Shown: positions 8,233-16,889 of the stretch, in pieces
How positions within the stretch are numbered: position 1 is the first letter of the stretch
How the letters are laid out: each line of letters opens with the position of its first letter
Origin: an uncultured Eubacteriales bacterium
Lineage (GTDB): Bacteria > Bacillota_A > Clostridia > Oscillospirales > Oscillospiraceae
Assembly (NCBI GenBank): GCA_900319835.1
Contig: ONPY01000008.1
Span: 1-64,000, forward strand
Direction of reading: 5' to 3'
Length of the DNA: 64,000 bases
The notes under the pieces: generated by a model
What the model was told of the DNA's origin: nothing
Database searches by the model: none
The model's input: the letters and a program-made list of their open reading frames with translations, nothing else
Translations under genes and position numbers: made by a program

Positions 8233-9918
8233 TCAGCGCTTGAAGCTGTCCTTGAGGGCCACGGCCCGGTTGAAAACCAGGTGGCCGGGGGCGGCGTCGC
8301 GGTTGTCCAGACAGAAGTAACCCTGGCGCATGAACTGAAAGCTCTCGGAGTTCTTGCCCTTCTCCGGCATGGGGATCTCGGAAAGGCATTTTTCCACCTT
8401 GCAGCCGGTCAGCACCGTCAGACTCTCGGAATTGAGATTGTCCAGGAAGTTCTTGTCCGGGCCATCGGGCTCGGGATCGGAGAAGAGGTAGTCGTAAACG
8501 CGGACCTCGGCATCTGCGGCGGTGGCGGCGTCCACCCAGTGGATGGTCGCGCCCTTGACCTTGCGCCCGTCAGCGGGATCGCCGCCGCGGCTCTGGGGGT
8601 CGTACTCGCAGAGAATCTCGGTCACGTTGCCCTGGGCATCCTTGACGCAGCCGGTGCAGGTGACCAGATACGCGCCCTTGAGACGCACCTCATTGCCCGG
8701 ATAGAGACGCTTGTACTTGGGGGCGGGCTCTTCCATAAAGTCGTCCCGCTCGACCCACAGGTGGCGGGAGAAGCTGACCTCACGCACACCGTCCTCGGGC
8801 TTGACGGGATTGTTCTCCACCTCCAGCAGCTCGCTCTCGCCCTCGGGGTAGTTGGTGACGGTGAGCTTGACGGGGCGCAGTACCGCCATGACACGGCGGG
8901 CGTTGGCGTTGAGATCGTCGCGCAGGCAGCTCTCCAGCAGGGCCCAGTCCACAGTGGAATCGACCTTGGAAACGCCGATCTTTTCGCAGAAGGTGCGGAT
9001 GGAGGCGGAGGTGTAGCCGCGCCGTCTCAGTCCGCAGAGGGTGGGCATGCGCGGATCGTCCCATCCGGAGACGTAGCCCTCCTCCACCAGCTTTCTGAGC
9101 TTGCGCTTGCTCATCACGGTATAATTGATGCCTAGACGGGCAAACTCAATCTGACGGGGCTTGTGGTAGGGGATGGAGACATTGGAGACCACCCAGTCGT
9201 ACAGGGGCCGGTGGGCCTCATACTCCAGGGAGCAGAGAGAGTGCGTGATGCCCTCCAGCGCGTCCTGGATGGGGTGGGCAAAGTCGTACATGGGAAAGAT
9301 ACACCACTTGGTGCCCTGGCGGTGGTGCTCGATGTAGCGGATGCGGTAGAGCACGGGGTCGCGCATGTTGAAGTTGCCGCTGGCGAGATCGATCTTGGCC
9401 CGCAGGGTGTACTGACCCTCGGCAAACTCACCGTTCTTCATGCGCGCAAACAGATCCAGACTCTCCTCAATGGGCCGGTCGCGCCAGGGGCTGACGGCGG
9501 GATGGGTGGTGTCGCCCCGGTACTCCTTGAACTGCTCAGGGGTCAGCTCGCAAACGTAGGCCAGACCCTTCTTGATCAGCTCAATGGCGTACTCGTAGGT
9601 CTGTTCAAAGTAATCCGAGCCATAATAGAAGCGGTCGCCCCAGTCAAAGCCCAGCCAGTGGATGTCGTCCTGGATGGCGTCGACAAACTCGGTATCCTCC
9701 TTGGCAGGGTTGGTGTCGTCCATGCGGAGGTTGCAGATGCCGCCAAAATGCTCGGCCGTGCCGAAGTCGATGGTCAGGGCCTTGCAGTGGCCGATGTGCA
9801 GGTAGCCGTTGGGCTCCGGCGGGAAGCGGGTATGCACCTTCATGCCGGCAAACTGCCCGCCCTCGGCGATATCCTCCTGTATAAAAGCGTCAATAAAGTT
9901 TCTGGCGTTTTCGTCCAT
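8233..9918 (-). CDS. glnS: Glutaminyl-tRNA synthetase
   Basis: 561 residues, normal length for bacterial GlnRS. Class I signatures: PPEPNGYLHIGH at residues 33-44 and the KMSKS-type loop VMSKRKL at about residue 267. DDTNPAKE and the GlnRS-type LNSESLTVL in the C-terminal beta-barrel anticodon-binding domain separate it from GluRS. It charges tRNA-Gln directly. Many Clostridia instead use GatCAB transamidation; some Oscillospiraceae carry GlnRS, acquired by transfer in the lineage. Transcribed from a promoter that overlaps that of trxA; terminated by the hairpin at 8176-8207. Confidence 0.97.
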   Translation of the reverse strand: MDENARNFIDAFIQEDIAEGGQFAGMKVHTRFPPEPNGYLHIGHCKALTIDFGTAEHFGGICNLRMDDTNPAKEDTEFVDAIQDDIHWLGFDWGDRFYYGSDYFEQTYEYAIELIKKGLAYVCELTPEQFKEYRGDTTHPAVSPWRDRPIEESLDLFARMKNGEFAEGQYTLRAKIDLASGNFNMRDPVLYRIRYIEHHRQGTKWCIFPMYDFAHPIQDALEGITHSLCSLEYEAHRPLYDWVVSNVSIPYHKPRQIEFARLGINYTVMSKRKLRKLVEEGYVSGWDDPRMPTLCGLRRRGYTSASIRTFCEKIGVSKVDSTVDWALLESCLRDDLNANARRVMAVLRPVKLTVTNYPEGESELLEVENNPVKPEDGVREVSFSRHLWVERDDFMEEPAPKYKRLYPGNEVRLKGAYLVTCTGCVKDAQGNVTEILCEYDPQSRGGDPADGRKVKGATIHWVDAATAADAEVRVYDYLFSDPEPDGPDKNFLDNLNSESLTVLTGCKVEKCLSEIPMPEKGKNSESFQFMRQGYFCLDNRDAAPGHLVFNRAVALKDSFKR

Positions 9919-9976
9919 TGTCTCTCTCCATTCTGCTCCGACCGGGGACGGAGACTGTTGCTGATTTAACCACTGT

Positions 9977-10005
9977 ATTATATACGATCGCTCTTGTCAT
10001 TTCAA
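9977..10005 (-). promoter_or_regulatory. glnS promoter
   Basis: Minus strand: TTGAAA (10005-10000), 17-base spacer, TATAAT (9982-9977). It overlaps the divergent trxA -35 box. Confidence 0.75.
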
Positions 10006-10022
10006 TAAAAATATGGTAGATT
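9994..10022 (+). promoter_or_regulatory. trxA promoter
   Basis: TTGTCA (9994-9999), 17-base spacer, TAGATT (10017-10022). Six of its bases fall in the glnS spacer. Confidence 0.55.
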
Positions 10023-10054
10023 GAATGCAAATTCAAAGATAAAGGAGAAACATT

Positions 10055-10360
10055 ATGGCAATCACGCATCTGAATAAAGACAACTTCGACGCCGTCACCG
10101 GCGAAGGCCTGGTGTTGGTGGACTTCTGGGCCACCTGGTGCGGCCCCTGTAAGATGCAGGCCCCCGTGCTGGACGAGCTGGACGCCGAGATGGGCGACAA
10201 GGTGAAGATCTGCAAGGTGGACGTGGACGCCGAGATGCAGATCGCGCGGAAGTTCCGCGTCATGAGCATTCCGACTCTGGTCGTCCTGCAGGACGGCAAG
10301 GTCAAGGCCAGCCACGTGGGCTACACCGACCTCGCCGGTCTGAAGGCCATGCTGGCGTAA
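10055..10360 (+). CDS. trxA: Thioredoxin
   Basis: 101 residues with the active site WCGPC (28-32) after DFWAT, the cis-proline loop SIPTLVV, and the usual C-terminal glycine (GYTDLAGL). A cytoplasmic disulfide reductase dependent on thioredoxin reductase. AAAGGAG lies 9 bases before the ATG. Its own promoter and terminator make it monocistronic. Confidence 0.97.
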   Translation: MAITHLNKDNFDAVTGEGLVLVDFWATWCGPCKMQAPVLDELDAEMGDKVKICKVDVDAEMQIARKFRVMSIPTLVVLQDGKVKASHVGYTDLAGLKAMLA

Positions 10361-10376
10361 AGATTCCCTGAACCTG

Positions 10377-10405
10377 AAAAAGCCGGGCTTTTGCCCGGCT
10401 TTTTC
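10377..10405 (+). terminator. trxA terminator
   Basis: AAAAAGCCGGGC with GCCCGGCTTTTT and a TTTT loop, ending in a T-run. Confidence 0.9.
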
Positions 10406-10418
10406 AGAGCGGAATCTA

Positions 10419-10447
10419 TTGACAAAAAAATCCGACTGTTGTAAGAT
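10419..10447 (+). promoter_or_regulatory. Promoter of the T-box transcript
   Basis: TTGACA (10419-10424), 17-base spacer, TAAGAT (10442-10447). Confidence 0.65.
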
Positions 10448-10454
10448 TCATGTA

Positions 10455-10691
10455 ATTGCTGTGACAGGCAGGAGTACGCGTGCGGTTGATCGCAGAGAGG
10501 GGACGGACGGTGCAAGTCCCTGTGAGACGGCGCGGAAGGTCGGCCTTGAGCGTTCCGGGGGAAGGGGAAACCTGTGTAGTCCGGGCGGTTGATCCCCGTT
10601 ACAGGATTCAAGAGTGCCGCAGAGTCTCTGCGGAATTCAGGTGGTACCGCGGTTTTGATCGCCCTGAAGCCTTGCGCTTCGGGGCGTTTTT
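10455..10691 (+). promoter_or_regulatory. T-box leader (valine-responsive by context)
   Basis: The invariant T-box AGGTGGTACCGCGG is at 10639-10652, followed by a terminator (10-base stem from GCCCTGAAGC at 10661 to GCTTCGGGGC at 10685, then TTTTT). Upstream, the region from about 10470 to 10600 can form the long Stem I (GCAGAGAGGGGACGGACGG near its base). Uncharged tRNA would stabilise the antiterminator. The likely amino acid is valine because valS is the next large gene; I could not fix the specifier codon by eye (a GTC occurs at about 10539). A 169-codon membrane protein gene sits between leader and valS. Confidence 0.9.
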
Positions 10692-10722
10692 GTTTCTCCG
10701 CAGCGCTGTGAGGAGGGAAGAG

Positions 10723-11232
10723 ATGCGCTTTCTTGTTTGTGCGGACTATACCGAGGCGGAGTACCGCCGCTTTTACCGCACCGGCCTGAAGCAAAACTAC
10801 GTCGGCGTGCGGAGAATGTTGCTGTCCGTCTGGGTCGTCGCGCTGCTGCTGTTTGTACTGACGCTGGTCTCGGCACTGAAAAACCCGGACCCCATGCGCA
10901 TGCCGGTCAATCTCATGTTCATGCTGGTGATGCTGGTCTATCCCATCTGGATGACGAACTCCACCAGAAAACGAACCTGGCTCTCCTATGAGAGCAGTGT
11001 CGGTCATCCGCGCCTTGCGTTTGAGGAGGAAGGCATCCGGCGCGACAGCGGAGAGCGCTTTGCCTACGAGGACGTGACCGGACTTTTCCACAGCGGGGAT
11101 GCCTGGTTTGTAACGCTGAAAAACAGCCGCGGCTACATCTTTACAGAGCGCGGCTTTATCGAGAGTGATCCCGCCGCCTTCGGCGCGTGGATTGCCGATA
11201 AGACCGGGCTTGATATGAATGAGATCAAGTGA
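10723..11232 (+). CDS. YcxB-like membrane protein
   Basis: 169 residues starting at ATG 10723 with AGGAGGGAAG upstream. Two hydrophobic helices (about residues 33-52 and 65-81) are followed by a cytoplasmic beta-rich segment ([36 protein letters not shown]) that fits the YcxB-like C-terminal domain (PH-like fold). Function unknown. It lies directly between the T-box terminator and valS with 19 bases to the valS ATG, so it should be under valine-tRNA control. Confidence 0.65.
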   Translation: MRFLVCADYTEAEYRRFYRTGLKQNYVGVRRMLLSVWVVALLLFVLTLVSALKNPDPMRMPVNLMFMLVMLVYPIWMTNSTRKRTWLSYESSVGHPRLAFEEEGIRRDSGERFAYEDVTGLFHSGDAWFVTLKNSRGYIFTERGFIESDPAAFGAWIADKTGLDMNEIK

Positions 11233-11251
11233 CAATAAAAGGAGAGAGGAC

Positions 11252-13876
11252 ATGAAAGAACTGCCGAAAGCCTACGACCCCAAACAGGTCGAGAGCAAAA
11301 TTTACGATCTCTGGATGAAGGGCGGCTACTTCGAGGGCAAGATCGACCCTGAGAAGAAGCCCTTCTCCATCGTCATGCCGCCCCCCAACGTGACGGGGCA
11401 GCTGCACATGGGCCACGCCCTGGACGCAACGCTTCAGGACATTCTGACCCGTTACAAGAGAATGCAGGGCTATGCCGCGCTGTGGCTGCCCGGCGTGGAC
11501 CACGCGGGCATTGCCACCCAGATTAAGGTGGAAGAGGTGCTGCGCAAGGAGGAGGGCAAGACCCGCTACGACCTGGGCCGTGAAAAGTTCCTCGAGCGCG
11601 TCTGGGCCTGGAAGCAGCAGTACGGCGACCGCATCGTTGAGCAGCAGAAGAGCATGGGCGTCTCCTGCGACTGGAGCCGCAGCCGCTTCACCATGGACGA
11701 TACCTGCGCCAAGGCTGTGCGCGAGACCTTCTGTGAGCTGTACGAGAAGGGCCTGATTTACAAGGGCAAGCGCATCATCAACTGGTGCCCCCACTGCCGC
11801 ACCGCGCTTTCCGACGCGGAGGTCGAGTACAAGGACATCCCCGGCTCCTTCTGGTACATCCGTTATCCCATTGAGGATTCCGATGAGGAGTTCATCATCG
11901 CCACCACCCGGCCCGAGACCATGCTGGGCGACACGGGCGTGGCCGTCAACCCCCAGGACGAGAGGTATCAGCACCTGGTGGGCAAGAACGCCATCCTGCC
12001 CCTGGTGGGCCGCAAGCTGCCCATCGTGGCCGACGACTACGTGGAGCTGGGCTTCGGCACCGGCGCTGTGAAGATGACGCCCTGCCACGACCCCAACGAC
12101 TATGAGGTCGGTCTGCGCCACAACCTGGAACAGATCCAGTGCATCGACGAGGACGCGAAGATCATCAACGGCGGCAAGTACAACGGCATGGACCGTTACG
12201 AGTGCCGCAAGGCCATCGTGGCCGACCTGGAGGCTGAGGGCTATCTCGTCAAGGTGGAGCCCTACAACCACAACGTGGGCTGCTGCTACCGCTGCGGCTC
12301 CGTGGTGGAGCCTCTCACCAGCCCCCAGTGGTTTGTGAAGATGAAGCCCCTGGCCGAGCCCGCCATCGACGTGGTCAAGGACGGCCGCATCAAGTTTGTG
12401 CCCGAGCGCTTCACCAAGACCTATCTCAACTGGATGGAGAACGTGCATGACTGGTGCATCTCCCGTCAGCTCTGGTGGGGCCACCAGATCCCCGCCTGGT
12501 ACTGTGACGACTGCGGCCATATCACTGTCTCCCGCACCGACGCCTGCGAGTGTGAAAAGTGCCACAGCAAGAACATCCACCGGGATGAGGACGTGCTGGA
12601 CACCTGGTTCTCCTCCGCCCTGTGGCCCTTCTCCACGATGGGCTGGCCCGAAAAGACCGCCGATCTGAACTACTGGTATCCCACCTCTGTCATGGTCACC
12701 GGCTACGACATCATCTTCTTCTGGGTCGCCCGCATGATCTTCTCCGGCATGGAGCAGATGAAGGAGGAGCCCTTCAAGACCGTCTTTATCCACGGCCTTG
12801 TGCGCGACAGTCAGGGCCGCAAGATGTCCAAGTCCCTCGGCAACGGCATCGACCCGCTGGATATGGTCGACCAGTACGGCGCCGACGCGCTGCGCTTTAA
12901 CCTCATCACCGGCAACTCCCCCGGCAACGACATGCGCTTCTACGTGGAAAAGTGCGAGGCCATGCGCAACTTCTGCAACAAGCTCTGGAACGCCAGCCGC
13001 TTTGTGATGATGAACCTCACCATCGACAAAAACGAGCTGCCCGAAAAGCTGGAGATCGAGGACAAGTGGATCCTCTCCAAGCTCAACGACTTGACCAAAG
13101 AGGTCATCGACAACATGGACAGCTTCGAGCTGGGCGTGGCCGCGGGCAAGATCTACGACTTCATCTGGGACAGCTACTGCGACTGGTATATCGAGCTGAC
13201 CAAGCCCCGCCTCAACGGTGCGGACGAGGTCTCCAAGCTCTCTGCCCAGAAGGTGCTGCTGTACGTGCTGACTGAGATTTTGAAGCTCATCCATCCCTTC
13301 ATCCCCTTCATCACCGAGGAGATCTGGCAGGCCCTGCCCCACGAGGGCGAGGCGCTGATGACCCAGGCCTATCCCGCATACAAGGCGGAGCTGAGCTTCC
13401 CCGAGGATGAGCAGAACTTTGAGATGGTCATGAACGCCATCAAGGCTGTCCGCGCCCGCCGCAGCGAGATGAACGTGCCGCCCTCCCGCAAGGCGCATCT
13501 CATCATCGTCACCGACAGAAAGGCCGCCTTTGAGGCCGGCATGAGCTATATCTGCAAGCTGGCCTACTCAAGCGGAGTGAGCGTGCTGGACGCCGCCCCG
13601 GAGAAGACCGAGGGCATGGTCTCCGTCGTCACCGACAACGCCCGCATGTTTATGCCCATGGCGGAGCTGGTGGATCTGGAGAAGGAGAAGGCCCGCATCG
13701 AGAAGGAGCTGGCCAATGCAGAAAAGATGCTGGCCGGCCAGAATGCCAAGCTCTCCAACCAGAACTTTGTTACCCGTGCGCCCGAGGCTGTGGTCAACGT
13801 GGAGCGGGAGAAGAAGGTAAAGCTGGAGGCCCTGATCGAAAACCTGAAGATCTCCCTTGAGAATCTCGGCAAGTAA
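11252..13876 (+). CDS. valS: Valyl-tRNA synthetase
   Basis: 874 residues. Class I catalytic core with [13 protein letters not shown] (HMGH at 52-55) and [12 protein letters not shown] near residue 527, CP1 editing domain with [17 protein letters not shown], zinc-like Cys pairs (CCYRCG, CDDCGH, CEKCH), anticodon-binding domain, and the C-terminal coiled coil typical of ValRS ([18 protein letters not shown]). ATG 11252 follows AAAAGGAGAGAGG; the upstream in-frame Met overlaps the preceding gene. Regulated by the T-box leader at 10455-10691. Confidence 0.97.
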   Translation: MKELPKAYDPKQVESKIYDLWMKGGYFEGKIDPEKKPFSIVMPPPNVTGQLHMGHALDATLQDILTRYKRMQGYAALWLPGVDHAGIATQIKVEEVLRKEEGKTRYDLGREKFLERVWAWKQQYGDRIVEQQKSMGVSCDWSRSRFTMDDTCAKAVRETFCELYEKGLIYKGKRIINWCPHCRTALSDAEVEYKDIPGSFWYIRYPIEDSDEEFIIATTRPETMLGDTGVAVNPQDERYQHLVGKNAILPLVGRKLPIVADDYVELGFGTGAVKMTPCHDPNDYEVGLRHNLEQIQCIDEDAKIINGGKYNGMDRYECRKAIVADLEAEGYLVKVEPYNHNVGCCYRCGSVVEPLTSPQWFVKMKPLAEPAIDVVKDGRIKFVPERFTKTYLNWMENVHDWCISRQLWWGHQIPAWYCDDCGHITVSRTDACECEKCHSKNIHRDEDVLDTWFSSALWPFSTMGWPEKTADLNYWYPTSVMVTGYDIIFFWVARMIFSGMEQMKEEPFKTVFIHGLVRDSQGRKMSKSLGNGIDPLDMVDQYGADALRFNLITGNSPGNDMRFYVEKCEAMRNFCNKLWNASRFVMMNLTIDKNELPEKLEIEDKWILSKLNDLTKEVIDNMDSFELGVAAGKIYDFIWDSYCDWYIELTKPRLNGADEVSKLSAQKVLLYVLTEILKLIHPFIPFITEEIWQALPHEGEALMTQAYPAYKAELSFPEDEQNFEMVMNAIKAVRARRSEMNVPPSRKAHLIIVTDRKAAFEAGMSYICKLAYSSGVSVLDAAPEKTEGMVSVVTDNARMFMPMAELVDLEKEKARIEKELANAEKMLAGQNAKLSNQNFVTRAPEAVVNVEREKKVKLEALIENLKISLENLGK

Positions 13877-13917
13877 CACGCCTGTTTCGGCAATATCCGC
13901 ACACAGGTTTCGATACA

Positions 13918-13949
13918 ATAAAACCGCACCCATCGGGTGCGGTTTTATG
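13918..13949 (+). terminator. valS terminator
   Basis: ATAAAACCGCACCC pairs with GGGTGCGGTTTTAT. It ends only 22 bases before the spoIIAA start codon. Confidence 0.85.
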
Positions 13950-13971
13950 ATTATTAAAGGAGCTGTGAGTG

Positions 13972-14286
13972 ATGGAGATCCACACAAGCTATGAGGCGGG
14001 TCGGCTGACCATCTATTTGAGCGGGGAGCTGGACCACCATGAGGCGCGCTGCGCCATGCACCGAATCGAGGAACTGCTGGACGAGTATATCCCCAGAGAC
14101 TGCGCGCTGAATCTGGCGGGGCTGAGCTTTATGGACTCGTCCGGCATCGCCGTGATCATCCGGGTGAGTCGGCGTATGACCGCCCTCGGCGGCAGAGCCT
14201 GGGTGGAAAATCCCGCGCGCCAGCCCCAGCGGGTGCTGGATGCGGCGGGCATCGAGCGGCTGGTGCCCGTGGCCATGAGCAGATAA
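13972..14286 (+). CDS. spoIIAA: Anti-sigma-F factor antagonist SpoIIAA
   Basis: 104-residue STAS-domain protein. LSGELDHHEA and MDSSGIAVIIRVSRRM (with the phosphorylatable serine in DSSG) are diagnostic. In the forespore, dephosphorylated SpoIIAA releases sigma-F from SpoIIAB. ATG 13972 sits 9 bases after AAAGGAG. First gene of the conserved spoIIAA-spoIIAB-sigF operon. A sigma-H promoter is expected but I found no clear one. Confidence 0.93.
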   Translation: MEIHTSYEAGRLTIYLSGELDHHEARCAMHRIEELLDEYIPRDCALNLAGLSFMDSSGIAVIIRVSRRMTALGGRAWVENPARQPQRVLDAAGIERLVPVAMSR

Positions 14287-14296
14287 GGAGGACCAA

Positions 14297-14737
14297 ATGA
14301 AAGCAAGCAATTACATAAAAGTCGAGTTTCCCAGCCACAGCAGCAACGAGGGCTTTGCCCGCTCGGCGGTCTCGGCCTTCGCCTCCCAGCTTGACCCGAC
14401 CCTGGAGGAGCTGGGCGATCTGCGTACGGCGGTGTCAGAGGCGGTCACCAACGCCATCGTCCACGCTTACCCGGACTCCATCGGGCGCATTTTGCTGCGC
14501 CTGCGCATCCCGGAGGAGAACACCCTGGAGATCACCGTACGGGACTGGGGCCGTGGCATCGAGGACGTGGAAAAGGCCATGCGGCCCCTCTATACTACTG
14601 GCGGGGAGGAGCGCAGCGGTATGGGCTTTACCATCATGTCGAGTTTTATGGACAAGCTGCGGGTGCGCTCCCAGCCGGGAAAGGGCACCAGTGTCATCAT
14701 GCGCAAAAAGATCAGTCCCCGCCCCATTTCCAGATGA
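14297..14737 (+). CDS. spoIIAB: Anti-sigma-F factor SpoIIAB (GHKL serine kinase)
   Basis: 146 residues with the N-box SEAVTNAIVHAYP (kinase glutamate and asparagine), the G1 box VRDWGRGIED and the G2 box ERSGMGFTIM that bind ATP. It phosphorylates SpoIIAA and holds sigma-F inactive before asymmetric division. AAGGAGG 5 bases upstream; its stop overlaps the sigF start (ATGA). Confidence 0.95.
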   Translation: MKASNYIKVEFPSHSSNEGFARSAVSAFASQLDPTLEELGDLRTAVSEAVTNAIVHAYPDSIGRILLRLRIPEENTLEITVRDWGRGIEDVEKAMRPLYTTGGEERSGMGFTIMSSFMDKLRVRSQPGKGTSVIMRKKISPRPISR

Positions 14738-15441
14738 GCGCGGAGATGACCGCGCTGCTCCGCCGTGCCAGGGAGGGCGACCGCGAGGCGGCGGAGCGGC
14801 TCGTGACGGAGAACGCCGGGCTCATCTGGAGCGTGGCCCGGCGCTTCTTCGGCCGGGGCACTGACCCGGAGGATCTGTACCAGTTGGGCTGTGTGGGCTT
14901 CCTCAAGGCCATCGAGGGCTTTGACGAGAGCTTTGGCACCCAGTTTTCCACCTACGCGGTGCCGAAAATCTCCGGGGAGATCCGGCGCTTCCTGCGGGAC
15001 GACGGGGCGGTAAAGGTCAGCCGAGGCGTCAAGGAGCAGGCGGCAAGGATTAAAAAAGCCCGGCTTTTGCTGGAGCAGCAATTTGGACGCGAACCGCGCC
15101 TGTCGGAGCTTGCGGAGGAGACGGGGCTGAGCGCGGAGGACATTGCCTTTGCCGAGACCGCCACCGGCCCAGCCGACAGCATCCATCGGGAGAGTGGGGA
15201 GGACGGCTTTACCCTGGAACTGGTGCTGGGAGACTACGGCGCGGAGGAGCGCATGGTGGAGCAGGTGGCCCTGCGCGCCGCGGTGGAGCAACTGCCGGAA
15301 AGGGAGCGGCAGGTAATCGCCCTGCGATATTTCCACGGTCTGACGCAGCAGAGCTGCGCCAAGGTGCTGGGAGTTTCCCAAGTGCAGATTTCCCGCCTGG
15401 AGCGCCGGGCGGTGGAACAGCTGCGAAAAAAACTGCAATGA
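14734..15441 (+). CDS. sigF: RNA polymerase sigma-F factor
   Basis: 235-residue sigma-70 factor lacking region 1. Region 2 contains DPEDLYQLGCVGFLKAIEGF and FSTYAVPKISGEIRRFLRDD (core binding and -10 recognition), region 3 about residues 100-145, region 4 ERERQVIALRYFHGLTQQ followed by the HTH VLGVSQVQISRLERRA. Overlaps spoIIAB by 4 bases, implying translational coupling. Directs early forespore transcription, which shows that the organism has the endospore programme. Confidence 0.95.
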   Translation: MSAEMTALLRRAREGDREAAERLVTENAGLIWSVARRFFGRGTDPEDLYQLGCVGFLKAIEGFDESFGTQFSTYAVPKISGEIRRFLRDDGAVKVSRGVKEQAARIKKARLLLEQQFGREPRLSELAEETGLSAEDIAFAETATGPADSIHRESGEDGFTLELVLGDYGAEERMVEQVALRAAVEQLPERERQVIALRYFHGLTQQSCAKVLGVSQVQISRLERRAVEQLRKKLQ

Positions 15442-15471
15442 AAAAGGAGCGTTGTGTACGCTCCTTTTTTG
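15441..15471. terminator. Bidirectional terminator between sigF and the MBOAT gene
   Basis: AAAAAGGAGCGT pairs with ACGCTCCTTTTT around TGTGT, flanked by A- and T-runs; sits between two convergent stops. Confidence 0.88.
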
Positions 15472-15473
15472 GT

Positions 15474-16868
15474 TCAGAAATTGAAATAGAGAAACGAGTG
15501 GAAGGAGGCTCCGATCATAAAAACGATGCACAGGGTGAGCAGACCCAGATAGAAGCCGCTTTCCAGCTGCGCAGTGGGGACGGAGTCTTTTGTGAAGCGC
15601 AGCTTTCCCGCAATCGGGAAGGACAGCAGCAGCCCAAGCGGAACGGCGGGGAGCTTGGAGATCAGCGCGGCGTCCCGCAGCAGCAGACCATGCCAGTCGG
15701 TGCGGGTAAAGATGAACATGCCGCGCAACACCCGCGAGAGAGCGGAGAGATCCGGCAGCGAAAAGATCACCATGCCCAAAAGCACGAGCACAAAGGTCAG
15801 CATGCCCTGCACCAAAGCGGGCAGACGGTCACGCCGGCGAAGGACAAGCTTTTCCAGCAGCAGAAGCACTCCGTTGTACAGGCCCCACAGCACATAGTTC
15901 CAGGAGGCGCCGTGCCAGAGCCCCGTCAGAGCCCATACGATCAGAATGTTCAGCAGATAGCGTGCCCGGGTGACCCGGTTGCCGCCCAGTGGGATGTACA
16001 CATAGTCCCGAAACCAGAAGGAGAGGGTCATGTGCCAGCGCCGCCAGAACTCGGAAACGGAGCGGGAAGCATAGGGATAGCGGAAGTTCCCCGGCAGGTG
16101 AAATCCAAAGATCAGCCCGAGGCCGATTGCCATGTCGCTGTAGCCGGAAAAGTCAAAGTAGATCTGCAGCGTGTAGCAGAGCCCCGCCAGCCACAGCGCG
16201 CCGGTGCCGGAGAGCTCGGGCGCTGCATAAATCGCGCCCACCAGAGCGGCCAGACTGTCGGCCAGCAGCACCTTCTTGGCAAGACCGCGCACGAAACGCT
16301 TCGCCCCGGCGAGGGCGTTGTCCCAGCTGTGCTGCCGGACAGAGAGCTCCTCGCCCTCGATCTGCCCATAGCGCACAATGGGTCCCTGCATCAGCTGGGG
16401 GAAGAAGCAGACAAAGAGCAGAAAGCGGAAAAAGCTCTTCTCGGGAGTAATGGTCCCACGCTTGAGATCGATCACATAGCCTAAAAGCTGGAAGGTGGTA
16501 AAGCTGATGGCGGCGGGCAGGGCGAGACGCCGGAGGGAAAAGCCGATTCCCGTCAGAGCTGAGAGAGTGTCTGCAAAGAAGTTGAGATACTTGAAGAGAA
16601 AGAGCGAGCCGATGAGCAGAGCAAGGGCGGCGGCAAAGCAGAAGCGCCGCAGCCGTTCCGAACCCTCCGCGATGCCGAGGCCGCAGAGCCAGACCAGCAG
16701 CACCGCCCCCGCCAAGAGCGGCAGGGAGCGGGGGTCGACCCAGGCATAAAACACCAGCGAGGCCGCCACCAGCACGCCGCCGCGCCACCGGGCATCGGGC
16801 AGCAAAAAGTACAGCAGCACGGTCACCGGCAAAAAGGCATATAAAAATGTCAGGCTGGAAAAGAGCAT
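15474..16868 (-). CDS. MBOAT family O-acyltransferase (AlgI/DltB-like)
   Basis: 464 residues, about ten membrane helices. MLFSSLTFLYAFLPVTVLLY is the typical start of AlgI-like acyltransferases; the catalytic histidine is in LTGLWHGASWNYVLWG, and FREFWRRWH-type sequence is present as VSEFWRRWHMTLSFWFRDYVY. Such proteins pass acyl groups across the membrane to a cell-wall or exopolysaccharide acceptor with a DHHW/AlgJ-type partner, which is encoded just upstream (22 bases apart). Acceptor polymer unknown. Confidence 0.9.
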   Translation of the reverse strand: MLFSSLTFLYAFLPVTVLLYFLLPDARWRGGVLVAASLVFYAWVDPRSLPLLAGAVLLVWLCGLGIAEGSERLRRFCFAAALALLIGSLFLFKYLNFFADTLSALTGIGFSLRRLALPAAISFTTFQLLGYVIDLKRGTITPEKSFFRFLLFVCFFPQLMQGPIVRYGQIEGEELSVRQHSWDNALAGAKRFVRGLAKKVLLADSLAALVGAIYAAPELSGTGALWLAGLCYTLQIYFDFSGYSDMAIGLGLIFGFHLPGNFRYPYASRSVSEFWRRWHMTLSFWFRDYVYIPLGGNRVTRARYLLNILIVWALTGLWHGASWNYVLWGLYNGVLLLLEKLVLRRRDRLPALVQGMLTFVLVLLGMVIFSLPDLSALSRVLRGMFIFTRTDWHGLLLRDAALISKLPAVPLGLLLSFPIAGKLRFTKDSVPTAQLESGFYLGLLTLCIVFMIGASFHSFLYFNF

Positions 16869-16889
16869 ACCGACACCTCAGTGGGAAAA

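Noticed and set aside
15438..16484. Long plus-strand ORFs opposite the MBOAT and other minus genes
   Set aside because: Mirror frames of real genes, with no ribosome sites and unnatural composition.
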